From: Actinomycetota bacterium
GTDB taxonomy: Bacteria > Actinomycetota > Actinomycetes > Nanopelagicales > Nanopelagicaceae
DNA length: 52,519 nt
NCBI GenBank assembly: GCA_026392945.1
Contig: JAPLBB010000051.1
Span: forward strand, 1 to 52,519
Direction of reading: 5' to 3'
The position numbers were made by a program, and so were the translations under genes. Of the stretch, positions 1 to 8,149 are shown piece after piece. The notes below the pieces were generated by a model, which saw only the letters and a list, made by a program, of their open reading frames with translations, was not told the DNA's origin and made no database searches. Within the stretch, counting starts at the first letter, position 1, and every line of letters begins with the position of its first letter.

Positions 1-66
1 GAGTTACCCGATTTTTCTTGGGAAAAAACTGACCGAGCAAATGCGCTAAAGGCTCTAGTTAACTAA
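1..66 (+). CDS. metK: S-adenosylmethionine synthetase, C-terminal end (partial)
   Basis: The first 66 bases read in frame as 21 residues plus TAA. They begin ELPDFSWEKTDRANALKAL, the usual actinobacterial MetK C-terminus (LPxFxWExTDRxxALK). The enzyme makes S-adenosylmethionine from methionine and ATP in the cytosol. The 5' part lies outside the window. priA starts 3 nt after the stop, so the two are probably co-transcribed, and a metK-priA-fmt-rsmB-rpe neighbourhood is known from other Actinobacteria. The call rests only on this short tail. Confidence 0.8.
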   Translation, partial: ELPDFSWEKTDRANALKALVN

Positions 67-69
67 ACA

Positions 70-1974
70 GTGGCTGCTCCACTTAAATTAAGACGGCAAT
101 CAGTCGAAAAAGTACCCCAAAAGTTACTGAATGTTTCAAAGAATTTACCAGTAGCCTCAGTTTTAGTTGATACTCCAGTCTCTAGCTTGGAGGGAATTTA
201 CGACTATTTAGTTCCAGAGATCTTTGATGAGAGTGCAGTCACTGGAACTAAAGTATTAGTTGAATTTGGGTCTGGAAAAGCTGAAGGTTTAGTTGTTGGA
301 CGAAAAGATAAAAGTGATCAAACTCAGAAGTTAAAATCGATACTTGACCTAACTTCCCCAAGTGGGATGGTAAGTGAAACAGTAATTAGTCATATAGAGA
401 TGGTTAGAAATCGTTTCGGCGGCAGTTTTTGGGCAGTATTGAATTCAGCTGTTCCAAGTAGAGTGGCTAAAGAAGAAAAATTTATTGAATCTGCTGCTTC
501 AATAAATAAATCAAGTTCATTTGATTCGCCAGAGCTACGAGAGTTAATCGGTAGGGCAGATTTTGGACAATTGGTTAGTAAACAAAGACTTAAGTGGGGC
601 ATTAATTTTCCTATTGCGACCGATCCAAATTGGTTTCTTTTAGAAATTGTTAAATTAAGGGCACAGGTTAGCCAAATCTTGGTGATCGTCCCAGACGAAA
701 AGGATATTTCTACACTCTCAGAATTGCTTGCCAACCACTTCGGCGATCAATTCATTGAACTTGGTTCACATTTAAGTAAAAGCCTTCGCTATCGAAATTT
801 TTTGAAAACTCGGTATAAATCTCCCAAAGTAATAATAAGCACTCGAAGCGGAGTGTTTGCCCCGCTTGAAAAGAATGCCACAGTTATTGTTTTATCAGAT
901 TTAGATAGTTCGCATTACGAGTTGCACTCTCCAGGCTGGAACACAAGGGATGTTACATTGCTCAGAGACCATTTCACTTCTTTAATATTTATCTCACCTT
1001 CGCACTCCTTGGAGATTGCTCGGCTAATAGAGATAGGTTGGCTTGAAAAGAAGTTATATATGCAGAAAAATTCCCAGAGATTCTTAACCAATGAAAATGG
1101 CAACTCATATATTTCGTCCATCAAAAAAGGAATTTCTAACGGCAATGTGCTCGTTTCAGTTTCAGAAAAAGGTTATGCAAATCTATTCCTTTGCTCTAAA
1201 TGTCGAAATACGGCAAATTGTGAATGTGGCGGTAAATTACAAATCGATGGGTCAAAGAAGATTCCAAAATGTTATTTGTGCCACGCAGAGTATAAAAATT
1301 GGGCATGCTCTTTCTGTGCAGATAACCGTCCATTTGTAATTGCTAAAGGAATTGAAAGGACAGCTGAGGAAATTGGGCGAGCAATTCCCAAGACTGCAAT
1401 ATTAGTTTCATCTGGGAATAAACAAATTTCTTCCGTACCAAGCGGGCGCCATATAGTTGTTTCAACTGCTGGCTCTGAACCAAATGGAGTTTATTCATCC
1501 GTTGTTATGCTTGATGGCGAAAAAATATTTAATCGACCATCTTTAAGAGCGGAAGAGCTTGCAAAGTTTCACTGGTTTTCTTTATTAAGCAAGGCTAGTA
1601 ATTCTGCGGAAATTTCTTTGTCACTTCCAAATCATCACCCTTCGGTTCAATGTTTACTTAGGGGAGATTCGCTGGCAAATGCCACTGCGGAGTTAAACAG
1701 CAGAGATAAAGCAAAGTTACCACCGTTTTATCGAGTAGCTGTTGTTGTGGGGGATAAACCGGAGATTTCTAAGTTTGCGGAGAATTTGCGCAATGATAAA
1801 ACCTACGAGATTACTGGCCCAATCACGATCGATAGCTATCAGAGCAAAATATTGATAAGAGTTAAACTGGCTGATGGTTCGCTACTTGTTGACCTACTAG
1901 ATGATGTAATTAAGGTTCAAGCCTTAAAACGTCGGAAAATATTTAGCATTCGGTTTGATCCTTTTGATTTATAG
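70..1974 (+). CDS. priA: Primosomal protein N' (PriA-like), helicase motifs degenerate
   Basis: A 634-residue protein with the PriA layout: an N-terminal 3'BD-like part (PVASVLVDTPVSSLEGIYDY), a helicase-like core, a cysteine-rich zinc region at about residues 375-420 (CSKC, CEC, CYLC, CSFC) and a C-terminal domain (KAKLPPFYRVAVV). PriA rebuilds the replisome at collapsed forks. The ATPase motifs are missing: no GxTGSGKT where Walker A should be (ATDPNWFLLEI is there), and the DEEH box reads DLDSSHYEL. Actinobacterial PriA proteins are known to share this loss, so it probably acts as a structural loader without helicase activity. The start is GTG 3 nt after metK. It is followed by def after 27 nt. 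Confidence 0.85.
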   Translation: MAAPLKLRRQSVEKVPQKLLNVSKNLPVASVLVDTPVSSLEGIYDYLVPEIFDESAVTGTKVLVEFGSGKAEGLVVGRKDKSDQTQKLKSILDLTSPSGMVSETVISHIEMVRNRFGGSFWAVLNSAVPSRVAKEEKFIESAASINKSSSFDSPELRELIGRADFGQLVSKQRLKWGINFPIATDPNWFLLEIVKLRAQVSQILVIVPDEKDISTLSELLANHFGDQFIELGSHLSKSLRYRNFLKTRYKSPKVIISTRSGVFAPLEKNATVIVLSDLDSSHYELHSPGWNTRDVTLLRDHFTSLIFISPSHSLEIARLIEIGWLEKKLYMQKNSQRFLTNENGNSYISSIKKGISNGNVLVSVSEKGYANLFLCSKCRNTANCECGGKLQIDGSKKIPKCYLCHAEYKNWACSFCADNRPFVIAKGIERTAEEIGRAIPKTAILVSSGNKQISSVPSGRHIVVSTAGSEPNGVYSSVVMLDGEKIFNRPSLRAEELAKFHWFSLLSKASNSAEISLSLPNHHPSVQCLLRGDSLANATAELNSRDKAKLPPFYRVAVVVGDKPEISKFAENLRNDKTYEITGPITIDSYQSKILIRVKLADGSLLVDLLDDVIKVQALKRRKIFSIRFDPFDL

Positions 1975-1989
1975 CCCTTCCTTCTGAAG

Positions 1990-1995
1990 TATCAT
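1990..1995 (+). promoter_or_regulatory. -10 element of def (leaderless type)
   Basis: TATCAT ends 6 nt before the def ATG, so transcription would start at or next to the start codon. No convincing -35 element is visible. This may give def, fmt and rsmB their own promoter downstream of priA. Confidence 0.4.
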
Positions 1996-2001
1996 TTACT
2001 T

Positions 2002-2562
2002 ATGGCAATCCAACCAATTCGATTATTCGGCGATCCCGTTCTAGTCACTCCAGCCACGCCAGTAGTTGATTTTGATAAGGAACTTCGCCAACTCGTTGAA
2101 GATTTAACTCAAACAATGCAAGCAGCCCCTGGTGCTGGACTAGCCGCACCACAGATTGGTGTTCCATTGCGAGTTTTTGTTTGGGACATAGATGATGCAA
2201 TCGGTCATTTGATCAATCCAACCCTTGATCTAAGCGATGAGATGCAAGAGGGTGAAGAAGGCTGCTTATCTTTTCCAGATTTAGTATATGAAACTCCAAG
2301 AGCTTTTAGAGCAGTTGCTAAAGGTTTCAATATGCATGGCGAGCCAGTTATTGTCGAAGGCACTGAACTACTGGCTCGATGTCTTCAGCATGAAACAGAT
2401 CATCTTAATGGCGTACTTTTTATCGATCGAATGAAATCAGATCAGAGAAAAATAGCTATGAAAGAAATCCGTGAATCAGAATGGTTCGGAGTTGCAGCAA
2501 AAGATGGAAGTTCTCCAATTATCAAGGTTTCACCGCATTCAACTTTTGGTTTAGGTCTTTAG
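2002..2562 (+). CDS. def: Peptide deformylase
   Basis: This 186-residue enzyme removes the N-formyl group from nascent proteins. All three family motifs are present: GAGLAAPQIG, EEGCLSFP with metal ligand Cys88, and QHETDH with metal ligands His130 and His134 and catalytic Glu131. The length is normal. It precedes fmt, which adds the formyl group, so the two opposing steps of the formyl-Met cycle are paired as in many bacteria. The ATG has a -10-like TATCAT 6 nt upstream and no obvious Shine-Dalgarno, which suggests a leaderless message. Confidence 0.96.
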   Translation: MAIQPIRLFGDPVLVTPATPVVDFDKELRQLVEDLTQTMQAAPGAGLAAPQIGVPLRVFVWDIDDAIGHLINPTLDLSDEMQEGEEGCLSFPDLVYETPRAFRAVAKGFNMHGEPVIVEGTELLARCLQHETDHLNGVLFIDRMKSDQRKIAMKEIRESEWFGVAAKDGSSPIIKVSPHSTFGLGL

Positions 2563-2566
2563 TAAA

Positions 2567-3487
2567 TTGAAAGTGGTAATAGCTTCATCTTCCTATGTTT
2601 CAAAACCACTAATTTCTTTACTTTCCATCAGTAATGAGCATGAGTTAATTGGTTTGATTACAAACCCTGACAAGGCAACTGGACGCGGAATGAACATAGT
2701 TCCAAACGAGCTAGCATCTTGGGGAGTGTCAAATGGTATTAATGTCTTAAAGCCAGATAGTCGGGATCACCTTAAAGATTTAATTAAGACGTTGAATCCC
2801 GAAATAGTTATAACAATTGCATTTGGACAAATAATTCCAGAAGAACTTCTAAATTTACCAAAACATGGCTGGATAAATGTTCACTTCTCTTCTTTACCTC
2901 GATGGCGAGGAGCAGCTCCGGTGCAGTGGGCAATTCTTTCTGCTGACAAAGAAAGTGGCATAACAATATTTAAGCTGGACAAAGGAATGGATACTGGACC
3001 AGTATATTTAAGTAAAAGCGTTTTAATTGAACCAGATGAAACTACCGAGCTGTTGCTTACAAGGTTAAGTAATATTGGAGCAGATCTTGCTGTTCAATCC
3101 CTCGCTGTAATCCAGAGTGGTTCCGAACCTGTGGCACAATTAAATTCTGGAATAACACTTGCCCCTAAAATCACTAAAAATGACGGAAAAATTGATTGGC
3201 ATGAGAACACCAGTGAAATCTTTAATAGATACAGAGCTTTAGCTGGGAATCCTGGAATTTGGACATTACTTGGGGATCTAAGGTTAAAAATTGATTCATT
3301 AGAAGTCTCTAATAGAACCGCGAATCTGCCACCTAGTGAGGTTCTAATCACCGATGAGCATTTTTTAGTTGGCGCCAATAATGGTGTTATTGAAATCAAA
3401 ACTCTAACCCCAGCTGGAAGGTCTCAAATGAGTGCTGCTGAGTTTATTAGGGGATTACCAAATAGGTCAGGGCTGCAACTTGGGTAA
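2567..3487 (+). CDS. fmt: Methionyl-tRNA formyltransferase
   Basis: Transfers a formyl group from 10-formyltetrahydrofolate to Met-tRNA(fMet). The formyltransferase signature is clear: INVHFSSLPRWRGAAPVQ near residues 103-120, holding the catalytic Asn/His pair, followed by SGITIFKLDKGMDTG with the catalytic Asp. A C-terminal tRNA-binding-like domain follows, for 306 residues in all, a normal length. The start is TTG, 4 nt after the def stop; a GTG two codons later (2573) is a near-equal alternative and gives MVIASSSYVS. Its 3' end overlaps the proposed rsmB start by 8 nt, which indicates translational coupling. Confidence 0.95.
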   Translation: MKVVIASSSYVSKPLISLLSISNEHELIGLITNPDKATGRGMNIVPNELASWGVSNGINVLKPDSRDHLKDLIKTLNPEIVITIAFGQIIPEELLNLPKHGWINVHFSSLPRWRGAAPVQWAILSADKESGITIFKLDKGMDTGPVYLSKSVLIEPDETTELLLTRLSNIGADLAVQSLAVIQSGSEPVAQLNSGITLAPKITKNDGKIDWHENTSEIFNRYRALAGNPGIWTLLGDLRLKIDSLEVSNRTANLPPSEVLITDEHFLVGANNGVIEIKTLTPAGRSQMSAAEFIRGLPNRSGLQLG

Positions 3488-4802
3488 ACCAAATCCATCG
3501 CGCCTGACAGCTTATGAATTAGTTCATCAAGTGAATAACGATGGCGCTTACGCAAACATTCGTTTACCAGAGCTGTTGGCGAAATCGAAAATGAGTACTG
3601 CCGATAAGGCCTTCACTACTGAGCTGTCATATGGAACGCTGCGTATGCAAGGTCGACATGACTACATAATTAAAAAGTTTATAGATCGTCCATTTAATGA
3701 AATTGACGCAAAGATTATAGATCTGCTAAGAATTGGCACTCACCAGATTACTCAGATGCGAGTTGCTGATCATGCTGCAGTAGGAGAAACTGTTGAGGTA
3801 GCGAAATTGGTAACTGGTGAATCTAAAGCCTCCTACGTGAACGCCATATTAAGAAAGATTTCTGCAGATTCAAATGATCTTTCTGAATTAGAAAAACTAC
3901 CGATAATTGAGAAATTAGCGATTAAATACAGCCACCCGGAATGGATAATCTCATCATTTTTTGATCAGCTAAAGGATTGGGCAAAGGTTGAAGAATTACT
4001 TGTTGCGAATAATCTACCGGCAGCGCCAGATATTGTTGCGTGGCCTGGAAAATCAAATATTAATAAGTTAATTCAGCTAGGGGCAACAAAAATTATCGGT
4101 TACCCAAGCGGAGTGAATTTGCCCGGTATTCCATCTGAGTTTGCTCCGATTATTGAGAGAAGGGCGGGTGTCCAAGATCGAGGCTCACAATTAGTTGTTG
4201 AAAATTTCTTAGCAACCATAACGCCAGGTTTGTCTTGGCTAGATATGTGCGCTGGTCCAGGTGGCAAAGCTGCGTACCTGTTCCATTCATTATCTGAGCA
4301 AGATCCATCAGCTAAGTTCTTAGCAAATGAGCCAATCCCGCATCGTGCAGAATTAGTAAAGCGAGTTGTTAACAATCAGCAAGTCGTAAGTTTTGATGGA
4401 ACTAATCCTAATAATTTTGATCAATTATTTGATCGGATTTTAGTTGATGCTCCTTGTACCGGGCTCGGCGCCCTTAGACGGCGACCAGAATCGAGATGGC
4501 GTAAATCCCTTAAAGACTTAAAGGGATTGGTAGTTTTACAGAGAGATCTTTTATCAAGTGCGTACCAGTTATTATCACCTGGCGGAATAATTGCTTATGT
4601 GACATGCTCACCACACCTTGCTGAGACCCGTGGCCAGGTTATTGATTTCCTCGATACTCACTCAGATATGAAGATCTCACCGATTAACTCATTTGCACTG
4701 GCTCATGCGCAAGGTGTTCAAGATGATGGATCAGTTCAACTCTGGACACACCAAGACCAATCTGATGCAATGTTTATGGTTCTCTTTGAAAAGAAAGGTT
4801 AA
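3480..4802 (+). CDS. rsmB: 16S rRNA (cytosine(967)-C(5))-methyltransferase
   Basis: An RsmB/Sun/Fmu-type m5C methyltransferase with an N-terminal NusB-like RNA-binding domain (RLTAYELVHQ through LRIGTHQITQM) and a Rossmann methyltransferase domain. Visible motifs are the SAM loop LDMCAGPGGKAAYL, the catalytic DAPCTGLGALRRRPE (PC motif), and AYVTCSPHLAE, whose TC cysteine is the second catalytic residue. I chose TTG 3480 (MGKPNPSRLTAYEL) because homologues begin near this point; the frame is open upstream to a GTG at 3432, but those extra 16 residues lie inside fmt. It sits between fmt and rpe, as in other Actinobacteria. Confidence 0.93.
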   Translation: MGKPNPSRLTAYELVHQVNNDGAYANIRLPELLAKSKMSTADKAFTTELSYGTLRMQGRHDYIIKKFIDRPFNEIDAKIIDLLRIGTHQITQMRVADHAAVGETVEVAKLVTGESKASYVNAILRKISADSNDLSELEKLPIIEKLAIKYSHPEWIISSFFDQLKDWAKVEELLVANNLPAAPDIVAWPGKSNINKLIQLGATKIIGYPSGVNLPGIPSEFAPIIERRAGVQDRGSQLVVENFLATITPGLSWLDMCAGPGGKAAYLFHSLSEQDPSAKFLANEPIPHRAELVKRVVNNQQVVSFDGTNPNNFDQLFDRILVDAPCTGLGALRRRPESRWRKSLKDLKGLVVLQRDLLSSAYQLLSPGGIIAYVTCSPHLAETRGQVIDFLDTHSDMKISPINSFALAHAQGVQDDGSVQLWTHQDQSDAMFMVLFEKKG

Positions 4803-4810
4803 ATACTGTT

Positions 4811-5485
4811 ATGGGAAACCGTATCTTAATAAATCCAAGCATTTTAAATGCAAATTTTGATGACCTTGAAGGTGAAATCGAAAGGGTTGCAAAGGTCTCT
4901 GATCAGCTTCATTTGGACATAATGGATAATAAATTTGTTCCCAATTTCACTTTTCATTTTAAGCAAGCTTTAGAGATTATTGCATTTTCAAAACTTCCAG
5001 TTGATGCTCACCTTATGGTTGAAGATGCTGATGTTATAGCACCAAAGTATGCTGAAAATGGTTGTGAATCTGTAACCTTTCATTTTGAGGCTGCAAATAA
5101 TGTTAAACAAACAATTTCACACATTAAATCAAATGGGTCAAAAGTGGGATTGGCAATTAAGCCTGGAACAAAATTTGCTCAAGTCGAAGAATTTATTGAT
5201 GAATTGGACTTACTTTTAATTATGACGGTTGAGCCTGGTTTTGGTGGGCAATCATTTATGACTGACCAGATGGAAAAAGTTTCTCAAGCTAGAGCTTTCA
5301 TAAATGAAGGTAAAGCATTCCCGTTATTGCAGGTAGATGGTGGAATATCTGAATCTACAATCGAAACAGCGGCCAGCGCAGGTGCAAACTGTTTTGTGGC
5401 TGGTAGCGCTGTCTATAAATCTTCTGATCCGGCAGAAACCATTGTCAAACTTAGGAGTCTGGCTAGCAATAGTTTTAGAGGTTAG
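4811..5485 (+). CDS. rpe: Ribulose-phosphate 3-epimerase
   Basis: A 224-residue TIM-barrel enzyme that interconverts ribulose 5-phosphate and xylulose 5-phosphate in the pentose phosphate pathway. Family motifs are plain: INPSILNANF, QLHLDIMDNKFVPNFTF with the metal-binding His/Asp, DAHLMVE, TVEPGFGGQSF and LQVDGGIS. It starts 8 nt after rsmB and is the last gene of the rightward run. Its last 11 nt overlap the 3' end of the opposing serB, with no room for an intergenic terminator. Confidence 0.96.
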   Translation: MGNRILINPSILNANFDDLEGEIERVAKVSDQLHLDIMDNKFVPNFTFHFKQALEIIAFSKLPVDAHLMVEDADVIAPKYAENGCESVTFHFEAANNVKQTISHIKSNGSKVGLAIKPGTKFAQVEEFIDELDLLLIMTVEPGFGGQSFMTDQMEKVSQARAFINEGKAFPLLQVDGGISESTIETAASAGANCFVAGSAVYKSSDPAETIVKLRSLASNSFRG

Positions 5486-6653
5486 TTTGTATTCCCATTA
5501 AAAGTAGTACGGTCGAAAGATCTGAGGTACTTATAGTTGTTGCGGCAGCTGCGGCAACTTTAGGTTTAGCATTAAATGCAATTCCAAGACCGGCTGCTTC
5601 GATCATATCCAGATCATTTGCGCCGTCACCTATTGCAACTGTTTGTGATAGTTCGACTCCTTCAATTTTTGCAAACTCTTGTAAGGAATTTAATTTAGCG
5701 ACTCGATCAATAACCTCACCTTCGGTTTTGCCAGTCAGTTTTCCATTCACTATCTCTAATTTATTGGCCCGATAGAAGTCAATCTTTAAATTTTTGAGAA
5801 TTGGTTCAATTACATCCAGAAATCCACCAGAAACAACTCCAACCTTATGGCCTTGTTTATGAAGAGTCTCTATTAATCTCTTTGCTCCGTTTGTAAGTGA
5901 TATTTCCTTTCGGACCAATTCAATAACTGAGTCATTAAGTCCGGCGAGTAATGAAACTCTGGCTGACAGAGCCTGGGAGAAATCAAGTTCACCAGCCATG
6001 GCGCTTTCTGTAATTTGAGATACTTGGTCAAGTTTTCCAGCATGCTTTGCAAGTAGATCAATTACTTCTTGCTGGATCAATGTTGAATCCATATCAAGGA
6101 GGACTAATCGCTTAGCGTGGCGCGCCCGGGAACTTGGCTCTACTGCCAGATCAATACGATTTGTAATTGCTACTTTAGCTAGTGACCGTTGAACTTCTTT
6201 AATTGATTTATTAGGAATCTTTATATTTAATTCGATTGCTAAGACTGGGGTAGTAGCAGTGCGGCGTATTGCAATAATATTTCCACCTAAACGGGTAATT
6301 TCATCTGCTACGGCAGCAAGGCCAATTGGTTTTATGCTTTCGCCAATAATTACTACATTCAGTAGTTCTGAATTCTCATTCATTTGTTCATGGTGGACGA
6401 AATCGACCGCTATATCTAAGCCGATTTCCTCTTGTAAGATGTTTAAATCCGCAGCCACTGCCTCAGCATGATTTTCATCAAGTGTGATCAAAACAGTTAG
6501 AAGTAGACGATCTCTAATTATTAATTGCTCAACATCAATCACACTCACTGAAAATTGCGAAAGCACCTTCATGAGACTTTGCGTAATCCCAGGACGATCT
6601 TCGCCTGAAACCAGAATTAGTCCGGTAAAGGCAGGGGGATTTTTATTCGGCAT
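5475..6653 (-). CDS. serB: Phosphoserine phosphatase with N-terminal ACT domains
   Basis: Carries out the last step of serine synthesis, hydrolysing O-phosphoserine. The first ~180 residues look like two ACT domains (GLILVSGEDRPGITQSLMKV and a second repeat near LNVVIIGE), as in the SerB2 proteins of mycobacteria, suggesting amino-acid feedback control. The HAD phosphatase domain follows: LLDMDSTLIQQEVID with the nucleophile Asp, KVGVVSGGF, and GDGANDLDMIEAAGLGIAFNAKP. At 392 residues it is close to SerB2 in size. It runs back-to-back with an ABC ATPase gene across a 50-bp gap and convergent to rpe. Confidence 0.95.
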   Translation of the reverse strand: MPNKNPPAFTGLILVSGEDRPGITQSLMKVLSQFSVSVIDVEQLIIRDRLLLTVLITLDENHAEAVAADLNILQEEIGLDIAVDFVHHEQMNENSELLNVVIIGESIKPIGLAAVADEITRLGGNIIAIRRTATTPVLAIELNIKIPNKSIKEVQRSLAKVAITNRIDLAVEPSSRARHAKRLVLLDMDSTLIQQEVIDLLAKHAGKLDQVSQITESAMAGELDFSQALSARVSLLAGLNDSVIELVRKEISLTNGAKRLIETLHKQGHKVGVVSGGFLDVIEPILKNLKIDFYRANKLEIVNGKLTGKTEGEVIDRVAKLNSLQEFAKIEGVELSQTVAIGDGANDLDMIEAAGLGIAFNAKPKVAAAAATTISTSDLSTVLLLMGIQTNL

Positions 6654-6659
6654 TGGGTC

Positions 6660-6665
6660 AGATTA
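6660..6665 (-). promoter_or_regulatory. -10 element of serB (leaderless type)
   Basis: On the minus strand TAATCT ends 6 nt before the serB ATG, the spacing expected for a leaderless transcript. No strong -35 element is seen. Confidence 0.4.
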
Positions 6666-6689
6666 ACCATATTCACCACCTACACGGGG

Positions 6690-6695
6690 TATCTT
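6690..6695 (+). promoter_or_regulatory. Possible -10 element of the ABC ATPase gene
   Basis: TATCTT ends 8 nt before the proposed ATG at 6704, in the 50-bp divergent gap shared with serB. The spacing fits a leaderless or very short leader, and no Shine-Dalgarno is visible before that ATG. Confidence 0.3.
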
Positions 6696-6703
6696 TCACT
6701 CCT

Positions 6704-7486
6704 ATGAGCGCGATATTGGAGCTATCAAATGTCAGCGTCCGCAGAGGTGAACGAATAATTCTTGGTCCGCTTGATTGGCAAGTACTTGAGGGTCAGAGGT
6801 GGGTAATCCTGGGACCTAATGGCGCTGGTAAAACTACCTTGTTGCAAATTTGCTCCTCGTTAATTCATCCAACCACTGGAACAATTAAAATCTTAGGAGA
6901 GCAACTTGGCAGAGTTGATGTTTTTGAACTTCGAACAAGAATTGGATTAACCTCCTCAGCCTTGGTTGAACAATTACCGAATGATGAACTTGTTATGGAT
7001 GTAGTGCTGACCGCTGCTTACGCGATGTTAGGCAGATGGCAGGAGCGTTATGACCTATGGGATGAATCAAGAGCAATGGCCCTGCTAACTGCTCTTGGTG
7101 TTCGCGAGTTAGGTGATCGCTTATTTGGTTCATTAAGTGAAGGGGAGAAGAAGCGTGTACAAATTGCTCGGGCACTTATGGCTGATCCAGAGTTACTGTT
7201 ATTAGATGAGCCAGCATCTTCGCTCGATTTAGGTGGGCGAGAAGATCTATTGAAGCGAATTGAAACCTTTGCTAGAGATCCATTAGCCCCAGCTACTGTA
7301 ATTGTTACTCACCATATCGAAGAGATCCCAGTTGGTACGACTCATGCACTCTTATTACGAAATGGTTCCGTAATTTCTCAAGGTGAGGTTCGATCAGTTA
7401 TTACCGATACAAACTTATCAGAAGCGTATGGTCTAGAGATTTCAATACAAGAAGATGGTGGTCGGTTTTTTGCCCGTGCCCGTTGA
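6704..7486 (+). CDS. ABC transporter ATP-binding protein (orphan)
   Basis: A single ABC ATPase domain of 260 residues. Visible are Walker A GPNGAGKTT, signature LSEGEKKRVQIARALM, Walker B LLLLDEP with D-loop ASSLDL, and the H-loop TVIVTHH. It couples ATP hydrolysis to a transport or mechanical step. No permease or binding protein lies nearby, so the substrate cannot be told. It resembles the stand-alone ModF/YlmA-like ATPases sometimes found beside serB in Actinobacteria, though I am not certain of that. I preferred the ATG at 6704 (MSAILELSNV); the frame also opens at TTG 6653, which would overlap the serB start codon. ung begins inside its last codons. Confidence 0.85.
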   Translation: MSAILELSNVSVRRGERIILGPLDWQVLEGQRWVILGPNGAGKTTLLQICSSLIHPTTGTIKILGEQLGRVDVFELRTRIGLTSSALVEQLPNDELVMDVVLTAAYAMLGRWQERYDLWDESRAMALLTALGVRELGDRLFGSLSEGEKKRVQIARALMADPELLLLDEPASSLDLGGREDLLKRIETFARDPLAPATVIVTHHIEEIPVGTTHALLLRNGSVISQGEVRSVITDTNLSEAYGLEISIQEDGGRFFARAR

Positions 7487-8108
7487 TCTAGTTAGCCTAC
7501 TTCCAAAGATATGGCATGAATTCGTCGATTTAAATTTATTAGCGCAAATTTCAAAGAATCTTACAAATAGTTTTATCCCAGAACAAAAGAGTATTTTTCG
7601 TGCCTTACAAATACCACCTAATCAAGTAAAGGTTGTAATTGTTGGCCAAGATCCTTACCCAAATCCAAAATATGCGATGGGGTTAGCATTCTCAATACCA
7701 GCAGGCGTTGCGCCACTTCCTAAATCATTGAAAAATATTTTTACCGAGCTCAATAATGACTTAGGTATTGATAGGTCTGATGGCGATCTTTCAGATTGGG
7801 CCAGTCAGGGTGTTTTACTACTCAATAGATCATTAACGGTTGAGTCGGGTAAATCTGATTCGCATTCTAATCTTGGTTGGCAAGATTTCACTGAAAAAAT
7901 TATTCAAGCTGCTGCTAATAATGGCGCAGTAGCAATTTTATGGGGGAACGAAGCCCAGAAAGTAAGTAATCTTTTTGCGGATGCAGATGTCTTCAATTCT
8001 GCTCACCCAAGTCCACTTTCGGCTTATCGTGGCTTTTTTGATTCCAAACCTTTTAGTAAAGTAAATAATCGTTTGCAGGAAAAGGGATTAACTCCCGTTA
8101 AATGGTAA
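7455..8108 (+). CDS. ung: Uracil-DNA glycosylase (family 1)
   Basis: Removes uracil from DNA and so starts base-excision repair. The water-activating motif GQDPY lies at residues 64-68, followed by LLLNRSLTVESG, the AILWGNEAQ strand, and the HPSP leucine-loop motif near residue 183 (AHPSPLSAYRGFF). The length of 217 is normal. The ATG at 7455 overlaps the ABC ATPase gene by 32 nt; a GTG at 7476 is an alternative start that would remove seven poorly conserved residues. A strong hairpin terminator begins right at its stop codon. Confidence 0.95.
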   Translation: MVVGFLPVPVDLVSLLPKIWHEFVDLNLLAQISKNLTNSFIPEQKSIFRALQIPPNQVKVVIVGQDPYPNPKYAMGLAFSIPAGVAPLPKSLKNIFTELNNDLGIDRSDGDLSDWASQGVLLLNRSLTVESGKSDSHSNLGWQDFTEKIIQAAANNGAVAILWGNEAQKVSNLFADADVFNSAHPSPLSAYRGFFDSKPFSKVNNRLQEKGLTPVKW

Positions 8109-8136
8109 AGGGGCGAACCAATTGGTCCGCCCCTTT
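8107..8136. terminator. Bidirectional hairpin terminator between ung and the purine permease
   Basis: A 30-nt near-perfect palindrome. The arms AAAGGGGCG and CGCCCCTTT pair, and after one A/C mismatch the inner ACC/GGT pairs close an AATT loop. It overlaps the ung stop codon and is followed by ATTTG. With runs of A and T on both sides it should end transcription of both converging genes. It is the only strong intrinsic terminator found in the window. Confidence 0.85.
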
Positions 8137-8149
8137 ATTTGATTTATTC

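Noticed and set aside
3432-3479. Upstream GTG start for rsmB
   Set aside because: The added 16 residues (MLLSLLGDYQIGQGCN) lie inside fmt and precede the point where RsmB homologues begin.
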